Positions 1 to 64,000 of a stretch of 64,000 nucleotides of DNA are shown one piece after another. Position numbers and translations under genes: made by a program. Source of the stretch: Siphonodentalium dalli (lineage: Eukaryota > Mollusca > Scaphopoda > Gadilida > Siphonodentaliidae); the NCBI GenBank assembly GCA_032622095.1, contig CP136064.1, positions 219,186,205 to 219,250,204 of the forward strand, given 5' to 3'. The notes beneath the pieces were generated by a model, which saw only the letters and a list, made by a program, of their open reading frames with translations, was not told the DNA's origin and did not search any database. Positions within the stretch are counted from its first letter, which is position 1, and each line of letters starts with the position of its first letter.

Positions 1-639
1 TTTGATAACGAGGATACGATATCAAAAGGTATCAATGATTGTTACCCCGCATTCCCTATTAGTTTTTATCACTGTTTGGATGTTAAATCGTCAAATATAT
101 TTGTGCGCCGTTGATTAAAAATGTTATGCCGGAATCGGAGCCGGAATGAATTATACCGTTTGTCGGTAAACTGTTGAGAAATAGCACTCATTCAGGTGAC
201 TTGTATTGGATGCATGTATACTGTATAGTGTGTACAATATTATGTTCCCTAAATATGGTAATAGGCATATAGCCAGAGAATGTGATTGAGAGATTCTAGT
301 CATGTTTTATTTTCATTTTGTTGTTTATTTCCAATTTTATTTTTCAAATCATAACTATACACATATATCTAGTCACACACATTAGTTTTATGCCAATATA
401 AATGATCATTATATTATTTCACACTTATGATCATATGATGCTGAATTGCAGTAATACACAATACACAGACCCTACTTGCATTCTAGCACTGCCACTCGAC
501 ATGGACATTAACAATATACATGTAATAGTAACAATATGATACATAATTTAATATTATAAAAGGACATGTACCTCACAAGTTATGGTGATACAATTGGTGT
601 GTTTCTCTTTGTAATATGATGAAGCATAATTAGATTTTG

Positions 640-746
640 TTCACATTAGTAATTTTTATTAATAAAAACCGAAACTGAGACTCAACTCTTTTTCCACAAC
701 CGAAACCGAAACCGAGGCAAAATTTCACAACCGCCCATCTCTAGTG
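640..746. mobile_element. Right end of a transposon cut by the window edge
   Basis: A series of ACCGAAACCGA motifs leads into CAACCGCCCATCTCTAGTG, the form seen at ends of short hAT-like elements in this window (compare 45,837-47,093). The left end was not found, so the call is weak. Confidence 0.35.
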
Positions 747-1024
747 TACATGGCAGAACAAATCAGGGTGTTATGCAGTGTGTTATGTGCCAAAAAAAGT
801 GAAATAGTGCTTCAATTTCTGAGACTCGGAGAAAATATGTAGTTTTTAATCAAAATTTTGCTATCCCTCCAATCGCCAAATGATGTGTAGACTCTGCTAC
901 GTATGGCATTTGTTTTGAATGAGGTTTCCAATGATGAACAACACAATTTGAGATCAATGTGAGACATTCAGACTCGGCCTGTCCCTCAATTGATATGGCA
1001 GACCCGGTGTCCTCTGTTATCATA

Positions 1025-1176
1025 CAGTAATGCCCTAATTAATCGACCCCATGACCACAGCAGAATTATGGGTAACTTTTCAGGATTTAGTCGGAAATAT
1101 GGCTTTCCGACTAAATCCTGAAAAGTTACCCATAATTATGCTGTGGTTAAGGGGTCGATTATTTAGAGCATTACTT
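1025..1176. mobile_element. Palindromic TA-flanked miniature element, copy 1
   Basis: Starts CAGTAATGCCCTAATTAATC. Two near-complementary arms (AACTTTTCAGGATTTAGTCG and its complement) meet at about 1,098. The right end is worn (ATTACTTAG in place of ATTACTGTA). Confidence 0.75.
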
Positions 1177-1232
1177 AGATGTGTCGTTAAAGCATCATGG
1201 CGGCTTGATGGCTAAAATTGTGCTCGCTTTTG

Positions 1233-1494
1233 TTAACCCTTTTTATACTAAATGGATTCTTCCACCCAGTTATCAAAGTAATTATTGGAATGGTCTATTA
1301 TTCATTTGGAGGGGTGTTCAGGAAAAATTAACAGACGACAGTGTGATGAAAATATAATACAAGTGCAGAAGTATTCATATTCTTTGGTGGGAAATGTTTA
1401 GATAATAAGGTCAACAAACGTTTGTTGAATTTATTATCTGAACATTTCCAAAGGGAACTATTCACCAATGAGTATTTAGCATAGAAGGGGTTAA
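1233..1494 (+). mobile_element. TTAA miniature element, family D, copy 1
   Basis: TTAACCCTTTTTATACTAAA at the left, ATAGAAGGGGTTAA at the right. Inside is a hairpin around 1,401-1,450 in which GGGAAATGTTTAGATAATAA pairs with TTATTATCTGAACATTTCC. TTAA ends with CCC are typical of piggyBac insertions. Confidence 0.75.
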
Positions 1495-2164
1495 TCCTGA
1501 TTCTGCAGAGCAAAATAGGTTGATAGATATGTTGTTTCTGCTTATACAGAGTTTACATGTGGCAGAAAGACTTATTCAAGGCTTATAATTTAGATAAATC
1601 CTGTCCCTGGATTTGATAAAATAGAGAGCATTTGTGTCATTTTTGTGGGTAAATGTGTGAAGAGAAATGGAAATTTTTTATGACTTTGCCAAATTTTGTC
1701 ATAGTATTTAAAGCCTGTAAATCTGTATTTCATGTGTTATCAACCTATATTATACCTCCTTCCAAATTACATAATTTTGAGGGTTTAATTGAGCCATAAT
1801 CATTTAATTTATGCATTTAGACTACAACTGACAGGTATCTTGCTGCTACAAACAGCAGATATGATAAATTTCATTTGAACTTGGAAATATAAAACATAAA
1901 ACACAAGCTCTTGAGAGGTTTTGACCGACTGAAATGTATATATATCTATATATAGTCTTATTTACGTAAAATGTTTTTTCACCCATATAAGGCATTTTTG
2001 TTTTGTTTAAAATATTTCATATAACTGCATCTTTCACCAATTGCTAATTCCTTGACAAAATGGTAACTTTACCTCATACCAGATACACTTCAATTAAAAA
2101 ATTTTGTTAGATGCAAATGATTTCTATTGCGTTTGGATGGGTTTATAAACTTTCATTATCATTT

Positions 2165-2643
2165 TTGTTCCCCGACGTTCTGAAAGAAAAGGGGGACTTT
2201 AGAAATGGGCTTCGTGTGTCCGTTCATCTGTCCGTCACACTTTTGAGTACCTTCATGGTGTAATCATCGCAGATTTCATTCCAGAGATTTGAAACTTCAG
2301 AATATTGTTGCCCATATATTGAAGATGTGCAACATGTATATAGATGACAGAAAAATTATTTTTTGACAGAGTTATTAACCCTTTTTGACTTAGAAAATTT
2401 CAACATTTTTTATAATTTTCTGTATGAGGGTACCTTCAGGGTGTAATCAACTCCTCCTACAGTTTTAATCGTAGATATTTGAAACTTAAGAGTATTGTTT
2501 AACCACATATTGGAGATGTGCAACATGTATATAGATGACGGGAAGTTTTTTTTCTCGGAGTTATTAACCCTTTTCGACATTTTTTGTTATTTCTTTAACA
2601 AAGCGGCATCGACTTGCCACATTGTCGGGGGACACTGTGGTCA
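2165..2643. repeat. Interspersed repeat with internal duplication
   Basis: Begins GTTCCCCGACGTTCTGAAAG and ends near CATTGTCGGGGGACAC. It contains two copies, about 187 bases apart, of a block with GATGTGCAACATGTATATAG followed by GAGTTATTAACCC. The type is common in mollusc genomes; class unknown. Confidence 0.5.
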
Positions 2644-2721
2644 GCTGACCTTTTATTTTCTCCAGATATAACTATAAAAGATGATAATATTTACTGATCT
2701 TGTTTATATTATAAAGTCTGT

Positions 2722-2958
2722 TTGAACCCTTTCTATACTAAATGGATTCTCCTATTCAGTTAAAAAGTGTACGTCGGAATGGTCTATTATTCATTTGGAG
2801 GAATGTTCAGGTGATCAAAGCAGACGATAGATGCATGAAAGTTCAGACAGAACCCTGTTTATTGAGGAAAATGTAATAGTCGTTTGTTGAACTTATTATC
2901 TGAACATTTCCTATGTGAAAATTACTTGTTGATGATGCATTAGTAGAGAAAGGGTTAA
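2722..2958 (+). mobile_element. TTAA miniature element, family D, copy 2
   Basis: Left end worn to TTGAACCCTTTCTATACTAA; right end AGAGAAAGGGTTAA. Part of the left hairpin arm is missing. Confidence 0.7.
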
Positions 2959-3368
2959 GTTCTGTGCTCTAGATCAAAGCACTTTAGTGAAGTTTGTTGT
3001 TATTTTCATTATTGTTTGCTTTTGTATGTTGATTATGTGATTACAGTTCATGTTATGCATCTATTTTCGTATTAATAATTGCTTTTTTCCCTTATTTTGT
3101 AAGAGGCCTCTCCATAACAGGCAGTTGCTTACGCACCTCGTTCTCACCTAATGTTATCATCAGGAGAGCTTTCTCCATTCACCTCAAACAAAGTATAATT
3201 TTTGAGTGACTATTACATGTGATTGATAAAAGAGTTTGTCTTTGCAGAATTGTACCTTGAAAACGCTCACTAGAAGTAATACCTGCTATCTAAAGTTAGA
3301 TTTCCTGCTTGTATTGTGATATCAATTTCACCAAGATTGCCTTACAACAAATTAGTGAGGCTGGGGTA

Positions 3369-3545
3369 CAGTAATGCCCTAAATAATCGACTCCATAACC
3401 ACGTCAGAATTATGGGTAATTTTTCAGGAGAGAGAGGAGAGAGAGCTTTCCGATGAATGGCAACAAGTCATATTTCCGACTAAATCATGAAAAATTATCC
3501 ATAATTCTGCTGTGGTTATGGAGTCGATTAATTAGGGCATTACTG
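3369..3545. mobile_element. Palindromic TA-flanked miniature element, copy 2
   Basis: CAGTAATGCCCTAAATAATC to ATTAGGGCATTACTG, flanked by TA on both sides (3,367-3,368 and 3,546-3,547). The centre carries a GAGA run and a single GATGAATGGCAACAAG loop. Confidence 0.8.
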
Positions 3546-4228
3546 TACCTGGATTCAGCATGTCCATCTGCTCTTGATTCAACTTTATCCGACCTTTGTT
3601 CCTTCATTTCTGGTCAATTTTTACATTGGCACAGATATTTTCCACCATAGTTACTTGCGATTGTGGGATTGGTCACACTCGTTTTAGTGAGTTATTGCCC
3701 TTTTTCAACTTTATAAAATTTTGTTTTGCAACATAATTCTGTTTGTAATTTTATTACTTCAAGTTTGGTTGTTAGTTTTTTATTAACCAGCATGGGAACT
3801 ATCCACCTTCAAATGTGAGATCGGTTACGCTTACTTTAGCAGAGTTATCACCCTTTATCCAGCACCTTTTTCCTTCCCCCTCGCCTAGTATTATTATGGA
3901 CAGACCTGGTGAGGAGAGTTGTAACTCTCTTATCTCACATAGTATTCTGCGATGGAGAGGCCTCCTTAGTATTGTATTTAGTTTTCTTATTTATTTGCTT
4001 GTTTTTTTTTTGTCAGTGTGTTTGCCCCATTCAAAGAGATGAGAGGACTGGGCATTATTGGGTAAAATGAATGCTATTTATTTCTATGGTGCTAACATTA
4101 TTAATCTAGTCAGTAAGGCTAAAATAAATACTGTTTTCTCAGGCAACCTCCTTGACATGGGCCTCATAATTTATTTTTATTTGCAAATTCACTAAGAATT
4201 GCAAATTCACCAAGAATTTTCAAACTGT

Positions 4229-4466
4229 TTAACCCTTCAATGCAGCATTAAAGATCCTGTGCCAGTGCATTCTCTAACATATGCGAGTCTCCCATAGGGA
4301 ACCTCACATCTATAAGAGAATGCACTGGCTTACAAGGTGAAGGTAAACATTGTTAGGCCAATGTATTCTCTTATATATGCGACATGGGACATTCGCTTAT
4401 ATAAGAAAATGATTTGGCACAGGGTTTTCACAGCATTTCAAGAAGCTCCAGTCATGGAAGTGTTAA
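4229..4466 (-). mobile_element. TTAA miniature element, family C, copy 1
   Basis: Two hairpins of the GCATTCTCTTATATATGCGAG type separated by AAGGTAAACATTGTTAGGCC. TTAA at each end (4,229-4,232 and 4,463-4,466). Confidence 0.75.
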
Positions 4467-4578
4467 AACTCAATTTCCTATTTATCCATTCTTAGTAGTT
4501 AGATACATTATTTTGCTGCAAATATAATGCTGAAAGTCACTAGAAGATTTCTTTAGACTGCTTTATAAATTTGTATTT

Positions 4579-4834
4579 TTAACCCTTTCTACACGAATGG
4601 ATTCTCCCATTCAGTTATAAAAGTATACATAGGAAGTGTGTATTATTCATATGTAGGGGTGTTCAGCAAACAAAAATAAGCAGACAGCAGATAATAAAAG
4701 TGCAGACGGAGTCTTAGTTAATGGAGGGAAATGTTCACATAATAAGTTCAACAATGGTCATTTGTTGAACTTATTATCCGAAGATCTCCTAAAGGAACTA
4801 CTCGTCAACAAGTATTTAGTATAGAAAGGGTTAA
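4579..4834 (+). mobile_element. TTAA miniature element, family D, copy 3
   Basis: TTAACCCTTTCTACACGAAT at the left and ATAGAAAGGGTTAA at the right, lying 112 bases after a family C element. Confidence 0.75.
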
Positions 4835-5242
4835 AATGATCCATTTACATATTGATTCTAAATTTTTGGCATAATTAAGAATAAAAATCTCCTTCCCTTA
4901 TCTAATTTTCCATATATCACTTGGGAACACAGGTATTTATTAATGATGTCCTAATAAACAAAAGCTAACTTATATATAATTGTGCTTTCCATGACATAAT
5001 CCATATTAATTTGAGTCCAATATTTTTCTCTTGATATTTATCTGCTTTGCCAGTGCAGGATCAAACCACTTTCCATTAGTGCTGACCCATTAATTCCTTT
5101 CCTCGCAAACCAGACAACTTATTTTCAGAATCTTATTTAACATTGAGAGATTTTCAGGGAGGTTAAAATTAACTAAATTGTGTGAAATTAATTTAATCCT
5201 TCAAGCTAAGAACGGATGCAATTCATTTAGGTATTAATGTTG

Positions 5243-5480
5243 TTAACCCTTCCATGACTGGAGCTTCCTGAAGTTTTGCAAAAACCCTGTGCCAATGCAT
5301 TCTCTTATATATCCGTGTCTCCCATAGGGAGCCTCGCATATATAAGAGAATACATTGGCCTAACAATATTTACCTTTACCTTGTAAGCCAGTGCATTCAC
5401 TTATATACGCAAGACACTCTATGCGAGACTCACTTATATAAGAGAATACACTGGCACATGATCTTTAATTCTGCACCAGT
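5243..5480 (+). mobile_element. TTAA miniature element, family C, copy 2 (right end lost)
   Basis: TTAACCCTTCCATGACTGGA at the left, both hairpins present, then the sequence diverges after CTGCACCAG at about 5,480 before reaching the TTAA end. Confidence 0.7.
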
Positions 5481-5569
5481 TCAAACTGTTTTCGGGCACT
5501 GTTTCGGAGAAATCTGGCTGGTGTCAATCTGATAGCCTTTGATGCTATTCATGTAAGCCTGATTATAGT

Positions 5570-5982
5570 GTGTCTTGTCATTTGCAGAATGAGGTCCTCA
5601 GAGGGTGAATTATTGACGCTATTCCACATAGCAGGCTAGCATCACTAAATTTACCCTCTGGGGACCTCATTCTACTTAGGCCTCATCTTCTCTGGAAAGT
5701 TTCTTTGTTATCCAATTTCTATAGAAACTTAGATTCTATTTCTTTTTTAGTTTAGTTTCTCTATATCCCCAAATTGCATAATCGAGGTTCCCAATGGGTG
5801 TACATTGTACATCACACTATTCACCATTTGGGAACTTCAATCTGAGTCTATGTCTCCCATAGCGGATAAGGCCATTAGGAATGAGGTCCCCAGAGTGTGA
5901 ATTTGGTGATGCTAGCCCAGTATGCGGGATAGGGTCACTAAATTCACCCTCTGGGGACCTCATTCTGAAAATGACAGGCACA
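5570..5982. mobile_element. hAT-like miniature element, GAATGAGGTCC family, long form
   Basis: Ends are inverted: GTCATTTGCAGAATGAGGTC at 5,578 and its complement ending GACAGGCACACTA near 5,982. The middle holds TTAGTTTAGTTTCTCTATAT and a GGGAACCTC-type inner hairpin, which recur at 19,313 and 57,660. Confidence 0.65.
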
Positions 5983-6504
5983 CTAATTTCTATAATGTTT
6001 TGAACCAGTTTTATGTTGCAGACCAAATCTTGGATTGGAAACCAGGAAAAATTTAATTTATTAGTTTCTTTTCTTCCGTTCTTTAAACTCAAGATTTTTT
6101 TCGATGACTGCTGGAAGAAAAATTAAAAACAAATTTCACAATGTAATTATGATCAGTTGACAGTAATCTCTCTGTTTAAACTAACATTGAATATGCTTCT
6201 AACTTTATTACTAAACAGTAACATCAGAAGACAAAGTATCAACATATAATAGCTGTTGTTTTTTTTATACCTAACTCACAGTTTGATACTTTAATTTTTC
6301 AGGGTCCAGTTGTGTCTGATACACTGTTTAATAGTGCTGTGTCCGAATCACTGGCCATTATACTGTCTGGTATAAAAGTAGCCATTGTTTGATACTGGTG
6401 TAGACAAAATAGGTTAGGTATATGAGAAAATGAATTCTCCAGGAAATGCACCAGTAAAAAACTAATCCTTTGCTATTCCTAATCTGTTTATTGTCTATGA
6501 TACA

Positions 6505-6905
6505 TTAACCCTTTACCCAACAGAACGGCCCTGTGCCAATGCATTCTCTTATATATGCGAGTCGACCATAGGTCGCCTCGCATATATAAGAGAATGCATT
6601 GGCTTAACACATTAAAAATTATAAAATTGTTAAAGAATGTAAGAAAAAATGGTAAAAAGTGTTAAAAAAAAGATTTTTTTTAAGCCAATGCATTCTCTTA
6701 TATATGCGAGGCGACCTATGGTCGACTCGCATATATAAGAGAATGCATTGGCACAGGGCATAACTGTAACTATCACAATGTGGTCAAGGAGCCGGTTCCA
6801 ATGATATCCATATTTGTATGGTTCTATTGAGACAGACCGAAGATATTTTAGGCTCTTGAAGCTTTATTTGGCCGGTTTTGGCCGCTTTGTTGGGTAAAGG
6901 GTTAA
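6505..6905 (+). mobile_element. TTAA miniature element, family B, copy 1
   Basis: TTAACCCTTTACCCAACAGA to TTGTTGGGTAAAGGGTTAA. Carries two hairpins of TGCATTCTCTTATATATGCG around GTCGACC, then a single-copy tail with GGCCGGTTTTGGCCG. Confidence 0.8.
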
Positions 6906-7487
6906 TGATCTCACCTGGATCAAAGTATTCCAGTATGTGCAAAACATAGGTGAAGAATTCAACAAGAAAGTCTGCTGTTTTATAGTTTTATGGGTGCTTA
7001 AATCCATAAACCTTGCACACATTTTTCTGCAGCTTAAAAATCGGAATTGGGATCCGGACATTTCGTTTGCAGGGATCTGAGTTAAGATTCAAGTCTGGAG
7101 TATCATTTGTCTGTTGTTGCAAACCTCCATTTTAGCATACTAGGGTAACATTAGAGCATATAGCTGTATAAATGGATCATAGCAGAAATACAACTCTTTC
7201 TTAAATCCAATGTGTCAATTTAAAATATTAGGCCAATCTCATTAAATGTATACATGTAGATGTACCGTATTTGACATTAAACATTCTTAAACTCAGAAAA
7301 GAACAATAACAAGATGGCCATTATATGTGCTTGTGCCCTGAACAAATAATGAATATCAAGGGTGTCGGATCTTTCTCAGATAGAATCATTCAGTTTAGTT
7401 AAATCATTCAGTAGTTTCCTATGGCTAGTTAGATAATGTGTTGTTTTTCAATTTTATATATCCCACTGATTAAATTTGTTACTTAAA

Positions 7488-9740
7488 CAGGGCCTGGAAC
7501 CTACGTCACCGGAAGGGTAACCCTACATCAAAATAACTGTAAATAAAGTTCGACTCGCTACTTCGACATCGTTTTTTAAATAAATACAATCGATTTCTAT
7601 GTAGTATTATAAGCAAAGGAGCTATGCCACCTGCAAATCTCGACAAATACAGAAACCGAAAATTTCGCGTCCGCAATTCAAAATCGCATCCGATTTCCTA
7701 TTTTCGTGCAGGTGTTAACGCCAACATTTCATGTTCTCCGCGCCCTAAACTCATTTTAAAACCGTATACATTGAGTTTCGGGATATTATAAATGCTAAAA
7801 TTTGAATCAATAACAAAAAAATAATTTTCCCGTGGTTTGTTTGTAAATTTCTTGAGACACAAAGAATTTTTATGAATTTGTCTATTAATGGTAACGCCCA
7901 CATCGCGTTAACGCTCACATAATATTGGCCTGTTTCTATAGTCTCTGAGTCGTAGAATATGGTAACCAGATTGTCATTACTTGAAAGTATTTTGAGTACA
8001 AAGTAATGTTATGGATGGCAGATTAGCCAGAATGCGAAAATCCAAATTGTTGTTGTGTTGTTTTCAATCAAATGTATCAAATAAATGTCAAATTATGTGT
8101 ATACCACTCACATATACTCATAAATTTAAGTTATGGTATAGTCACCACTCAGTAAGTGGCTTGAGTTTACGCCCCGTATCAATATAATTGTTTACACGAT
8201 CATTAGTGCCACGCGTTGCCCAGTCGACGTAAACATCTCCGTAATAATTATAATATGTAATATGAATTTATATGATCTACTGAGTCGAAATTTATGTCGA
8301 CTGCGCGTTGCCCAATCCACTATCCGTGAAATAAAATATATTACGTCTTGTACACGGAAATTCGTAACTTATTTTATGGCTCCAGTCATAAATTAAATAT
8401 GTATCAAGTTATTAAAGTACTCAATCCTGATTATGCACCCCTCAATTACTATTTATTTGGCTTCACGGGTAAATAATATTTTATTCGAGTCGAGGAACCC
8501 ACCAATCAAAGCTCAGAATGGTCAGATATCGATTTTTAAAATTTATTATTTTTCACCACCTGGAATATTTAGTGGCCCAGTAAAAGTCGACGAGAAGACT
8601 GCCTCGGACCAAATTTGCGGATGAAGATGGTTAACTCGAAAATCAAGTAGCTTTTTTGTCAGATATTTGACAAACCGACAAAATGTTGATAAATAACGGG
8701 TTTAGGCCAATTTTATACTATACTTGACTGTGGCTAGCATTAGTTTTGGTTATTTAACCGATTCTGATAACTGAAGCGGGCATTTCAAAAAATATTTGTT
8801 GTTGTTGTTACAGAATACATCTTCGACTCAAATTACTTAATTGTTTATATAATATTAGATTATAGATATTAGATTGTTGTTATTATCGGGAGTTTATTGA
8901 AAATGGCGTACAGTAGCCTACCCCTTAATTAGTTTTAAGTTGTTCTATTTACTTATCAAATATCAACGAGCGAGTATGAATGGTTGCCGGCAAAACAAAT
9001 TTCAATAATAATTAAACACATGTGAATTTAATGCTTCCATAGCAATAATAGAATTCTTCCCTCGCTAAGATTTCCCGATCATCAATCGGTGCTAATTAAG
9101 ACCCCCCGAAGATTCCCGCTAACATCCCCCGGAAACAGTCGAACGGGACTCGGTTAGCTAAGATCCCAGATACAGGAGGAATAACTCTCAATTCACACGA
9201 CGCAACACAGCTTTTACCTGCATATTTTAACTTTATATATGATGATCTTACCAATAAAACTGGGTTTTAAATATTTATTTTAACATGTATAAATGTGAAA
9301 AGGGAGGGATATCCTGAACAGCACAGAAAAGAACACGGCGTTAGAATAACGTTGTGTTAGTCTCTGGGGGAAATCAGTTAGAATTTAGCCAAATTGCCGA
9401 TTTTGGAATCAAATGTTGATTATATGTAGGCGTTACCATTTATGTCAAAATTCCAGTTTTAAAAGCCAATGTAGGTGTTACCATTTCAAAACTCTGAAAC
9501 ATGCCTCGAAAATTGGTGACGGAAACCACCTGAACGCGATAATCTTTACAACCGTTACATATATATCTCGGTATAGATGACTGAGCTAGCAAACAATGTT
9601 TTACAGCTCATAAGCAATGATTTTTTTAGTGGTTTATGTACATAGTTTGCAAAAACGATAAATACTCACTTCGAGTCACACCGAGCAGCCGCCATTTTTC
9701 GGTGAAAAACTTTGTTTTATGACGTAGGTTCCAGGCCCTG
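7488..9740. mobile_element. 2.25 kb transposon with 21-bp perfect terminal repeats
   Basis: The left end starts CAGGGCCTGGAACCTACGTC and the right end (9,720-9,740) is its exact complement, 21 of 21 bases. TTAAA directly flanks both ends, a possible 5-bp target duplication. No transposase is recognised inside; the superfamily is not clear. Sequences around GTTAACGCC and TAGGCGTTACCATTT recur within it in opposite orientation. Confidence 0.8.
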
Positions 9741-10491
9741 TTAAAACTAAAGTAAACTCCTTCGATTAGATCAGCAAGTAATTTATTGGATTTGCTAAGA
9801 TTATGTGCACAGTTGCAATATGTGACACTTAACACTTGGGGTGGTGAGTATGTCATACATGTATATGACGTCGTATCCATGAGTGAATAAAACTTTGCAA
9901 ATAGACTCAGTAATATTGTAACAATCACCCATATAACAAATAAATCCTACCAACAACATTATTAAAAGCATGAATCATTGTAAATAATTAAATAATATCC
10001 ATCCACATTATATCCATGAAGAGTTTTCTTTTAAGGGTTGATTTTAAAAAGATTTGCACATAATATTACCCTGAAACTACTGCAAACAACATAAATATCA
10101 TTCCGCATGCCAACCGTACGATGACATCATATATTTTGTTCTACCTGCCAAAGGGGTCAAACCTACTTCCAAATAGAACGGCAGATACATCAAAGTCAAT
10201 AGTAAACTTTGCTTAAACCTAAATTCAGGTTATCATATTAAGCAAATATATTTTATTCAAAAAATATTCTGACCATCTGGGACTGTGGTTCATCTAACTT
10301 TGCAACATCAATAGCTCGTCTCACTTCACAGAAATGCGAGCAGTATATAGTGCGCCTCCCGTTTTCCCGACTGTCTGTATTTGTAATTCAATACACTTGT
10401 TCACATAAAAATATATTTACAGTGTGTTTTTAATTGATAATTTTTTTGGCTAATTATCGATAGTATTGAATTTTATTCCATATTCAAAGTA

Positions 10492-10883
10492 AGGCCACAG
10501 CAATAAAATAGACTGGTTTACGAACATTTGGGTTGAAAAAAAGTATATGCAGGAGGGGAAACAAATAAAAATAAAAATTATGAATACCTCAACAACTATT
10601 GACAAATAGCAGAATTATCCATGAATTTCACAAGACTTTTGAATCCAATAAATTTACTGAAAATTATAATTTGAGGTATTTCTTCCCATAAAACTGTATA
10701 AATGATGGAAAAGAAGGTGAAAGCAAAAAAAGAGACTGCCATTAAATATTTTCACTGCTTACCACATGCTTCATATTTTAATTAGCATGAACATATATCA
10801 ATCGTATAAAAAAGTTTAAAATTTGTTTACGATATTGAGCAAAAAGGAACGGTTCGTAAACCAGGCTATTAAATTGCTGTTGC
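10492..10883. mobile_element. Short inverted-repeat element
   Basis: Imperfect inverted ends of about 33 bases: GCCACAGCAATAAAATAGAC...GGTTTACGAAC at the left and GTTCGTAAACCAGGC...GCTGTTGCC at the right. No clean target duplication. Confidence 0.5.
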
Positions 10884-10927
10884 CTAATCCATGTAATGCA
10901 TGTACTGTATCAGTAGTTCATTATATA

Positions 10928-11055
10928 CTGTATTGTCTAAATAATCGACTGAGAGCTTTCCGATGAATGGCAACAAGCCATATTTCCGACTAAATCCTGA
11001 AAAGTTACCCATAATTCTGCTGTGGTTAAGGAGTCGATTATTTAGGGAATTACTG
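10928..11055. mobile_element. Palindromic TA-flanked miniature element, copy 3 (left arm deleted)
   Basis: Only TAAATAATCGACT of the left arm remains before GAGAGCTTTCCGATGAATGG; the right arm is complete to ATTACTG, followed by TA. Confidence 0.7.
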
Positions 11056-11249
11056 TACCTGAGCCCATATAATGACCAACTATTCCAGTAACATTTTCAG
11101 TTTTGTTTTATTAGAAGCCATTTACAAAGTTTTGACATTATATGAACATGCCTAAACAATGAACCCATAAGGAGTTTCTCTATTTGTTGTATGCTTATTT
11201 AATCAGAACATCCCAACACATGAAGAATAGAACATTTCAGTGTATACTA

Positions 11250-11292
11250 CTAGAATTGAATGGGAGAATCCATTCAGTATACAAGGGGTTAA
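11250..11292 (+). mobile_element. TTAA family D, right-end fragment
   Basis: AATGGGAGAATCCATTCAGT followed by ATACAAGGGGTTAA. A second end fragment with CTTAGTATAGAAAGGGTTA is at 11,614-11,639. They bracket NF1 exon 1. Confidence 0.55.
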
Positions 11293-11344
11293 ATCCTGTT
11301 TGTAAGAAACTAAATCATTGTTACATCAGACCTCTCTGTTACAG

Positions 11345-63601
<52,257 letters not shown>

Positions 63602-64000
63602 GTAATCATATCTTTTATTGATTATAGAAATTAGCATCATATGTGCATCCAAATTTCATTTTCAGGGCATAACTTGATTAAATGTTAAAGACACCAGACT
63701 GGGTTAAGTTAATATTTTCTATGATATCTTACTCATTTGGAAGGATGTTCAGCAAAAATTAGCAGGCAACTGGCATATGAAAAGAAATTACAAGTGCAGA
63801 AGGCTTACTGTTGGTGGGGGAATGTTCACATAATATGTTCGTCGTTTTGTTCTTATTCTCTGAACATTTCTTAAGGGAACTACTCATCATTGAGTATATA
63901 GAAAGTGTTAAATGTTGGGGCACTGTGGGTGGGGGGGGGGGGGGGGGGAGGGTAGGGAAATTCAGGCCGCTTTCCCTATGTCGAAATTAGCCATTGCTCA
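63602..64000 (+). other. NF1 intron 26, start
   Basis: Contains a worn TTAA family D element at about 63,704-63,911 (GGAATGTTCACATAATATGT, GAGTATATAGAAAGTGTTAA) and an 18-G run at 63,931-63,948. No further exon was seen. Confidence 0.6.

Larger units (their letters stand above)
1..11344. other. Probable upstream NF1 intron, repeat-rich, no exon seen
   Basis: No NF1 exon or other gene was recognised here; the exon before 11,345 should lie to the left. It holds the elements listed separately. Nothing recognisable was seen in the leftover stretches 1-640, 1,495-2,160, 2,959-3,366, 3,548-4,228, 4,835-5,242, 5,983-6,504, 6,906-7,487 and 9,741-10,491, apart from AT-rich sequence. Very small exons could have been missed. 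Confidence 0.6.

Noticed and set aside
1-11344. Search for the preceding NF1 exon (segment like LVTLFDSRHLLYQLLWNMF)
   Set aside because: No matching coding stretch was found by reading; the exon is presumed to be left of the window.

Overview
This is a 64 kb piece of an AT-rich animal nuclear genome, very probably a mollusc and most likely a bivalve. The organism call is inferred from the intron-rich gene structure combined with the interspersed repeats: elements starting TATACCCCCCGCAACGAAG, CCGTCCGTCCGTC tracts, GAGTTATGGCCC(TTTTTCGACTTAG) repeats, and a dense load of small DNA transposons. No named species can be supported.

One host gene fills the window. From 11,345 to 63,601 on the + strand I read 27 exons of NF1 (neurofibromin, a RasGAP). 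They cover about 1,149 residues, equivalent to human residues from about 1265 (just before the arginine finger R1276) to about 2400. Every acceptor is AG, every donor is GT, all phases join without a break, and the exons run in the order of the known protein: RasGAP domain (exons 1-6), Sec14/PH-like lipid-binding module (exons 7-12), then the C-terminal HEAT-like region (exons 13-26). The 5' and 3' ends of the gene lie outside; positions 1-11,344 are presumably one long NF1 intron.

The main discovery candidate is a tandem duplicated exon inside the catalytic RasGAP domain. Exons '3a' (15,193-15,320) and '3b' (18,064-18,200) encode two diverged versions of the same segment, each ending in the RasGAP signature FLRFxNPA. 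They have identical splice phases. Including both, or skipping both, gives an immediate stop codon, so exactly one can be used. This looks like a mutually exclusive exon pair, in the same segment of the domain where vertebrate NF1 carries its regulated insertion exon 23a.

The introns are largely a transposon graveyard. Well-supported units include a 2.9 kb hAT element with terminal repeats, a perfect 8-bp target duplication and a frameshifted BED-type transposase, nested in an older short hAT element. There are also several non-autonomous hAT elements with perfect 8-bp target duplications, one nested inside another, and a pogo-like remnant with a helix-turn-helix coding piece. Four families of piggyBac-like TTAA miniature elements occur, about 26 copies in all, two of them sharing the same hairpin module. 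A palindromic TA-flanked family has five copies. A 49-bp tandem array is split by a transposon that carries a zinc-finger coding fragment. No RNA genes, CRISPR arrays or bacterial-type features were found.
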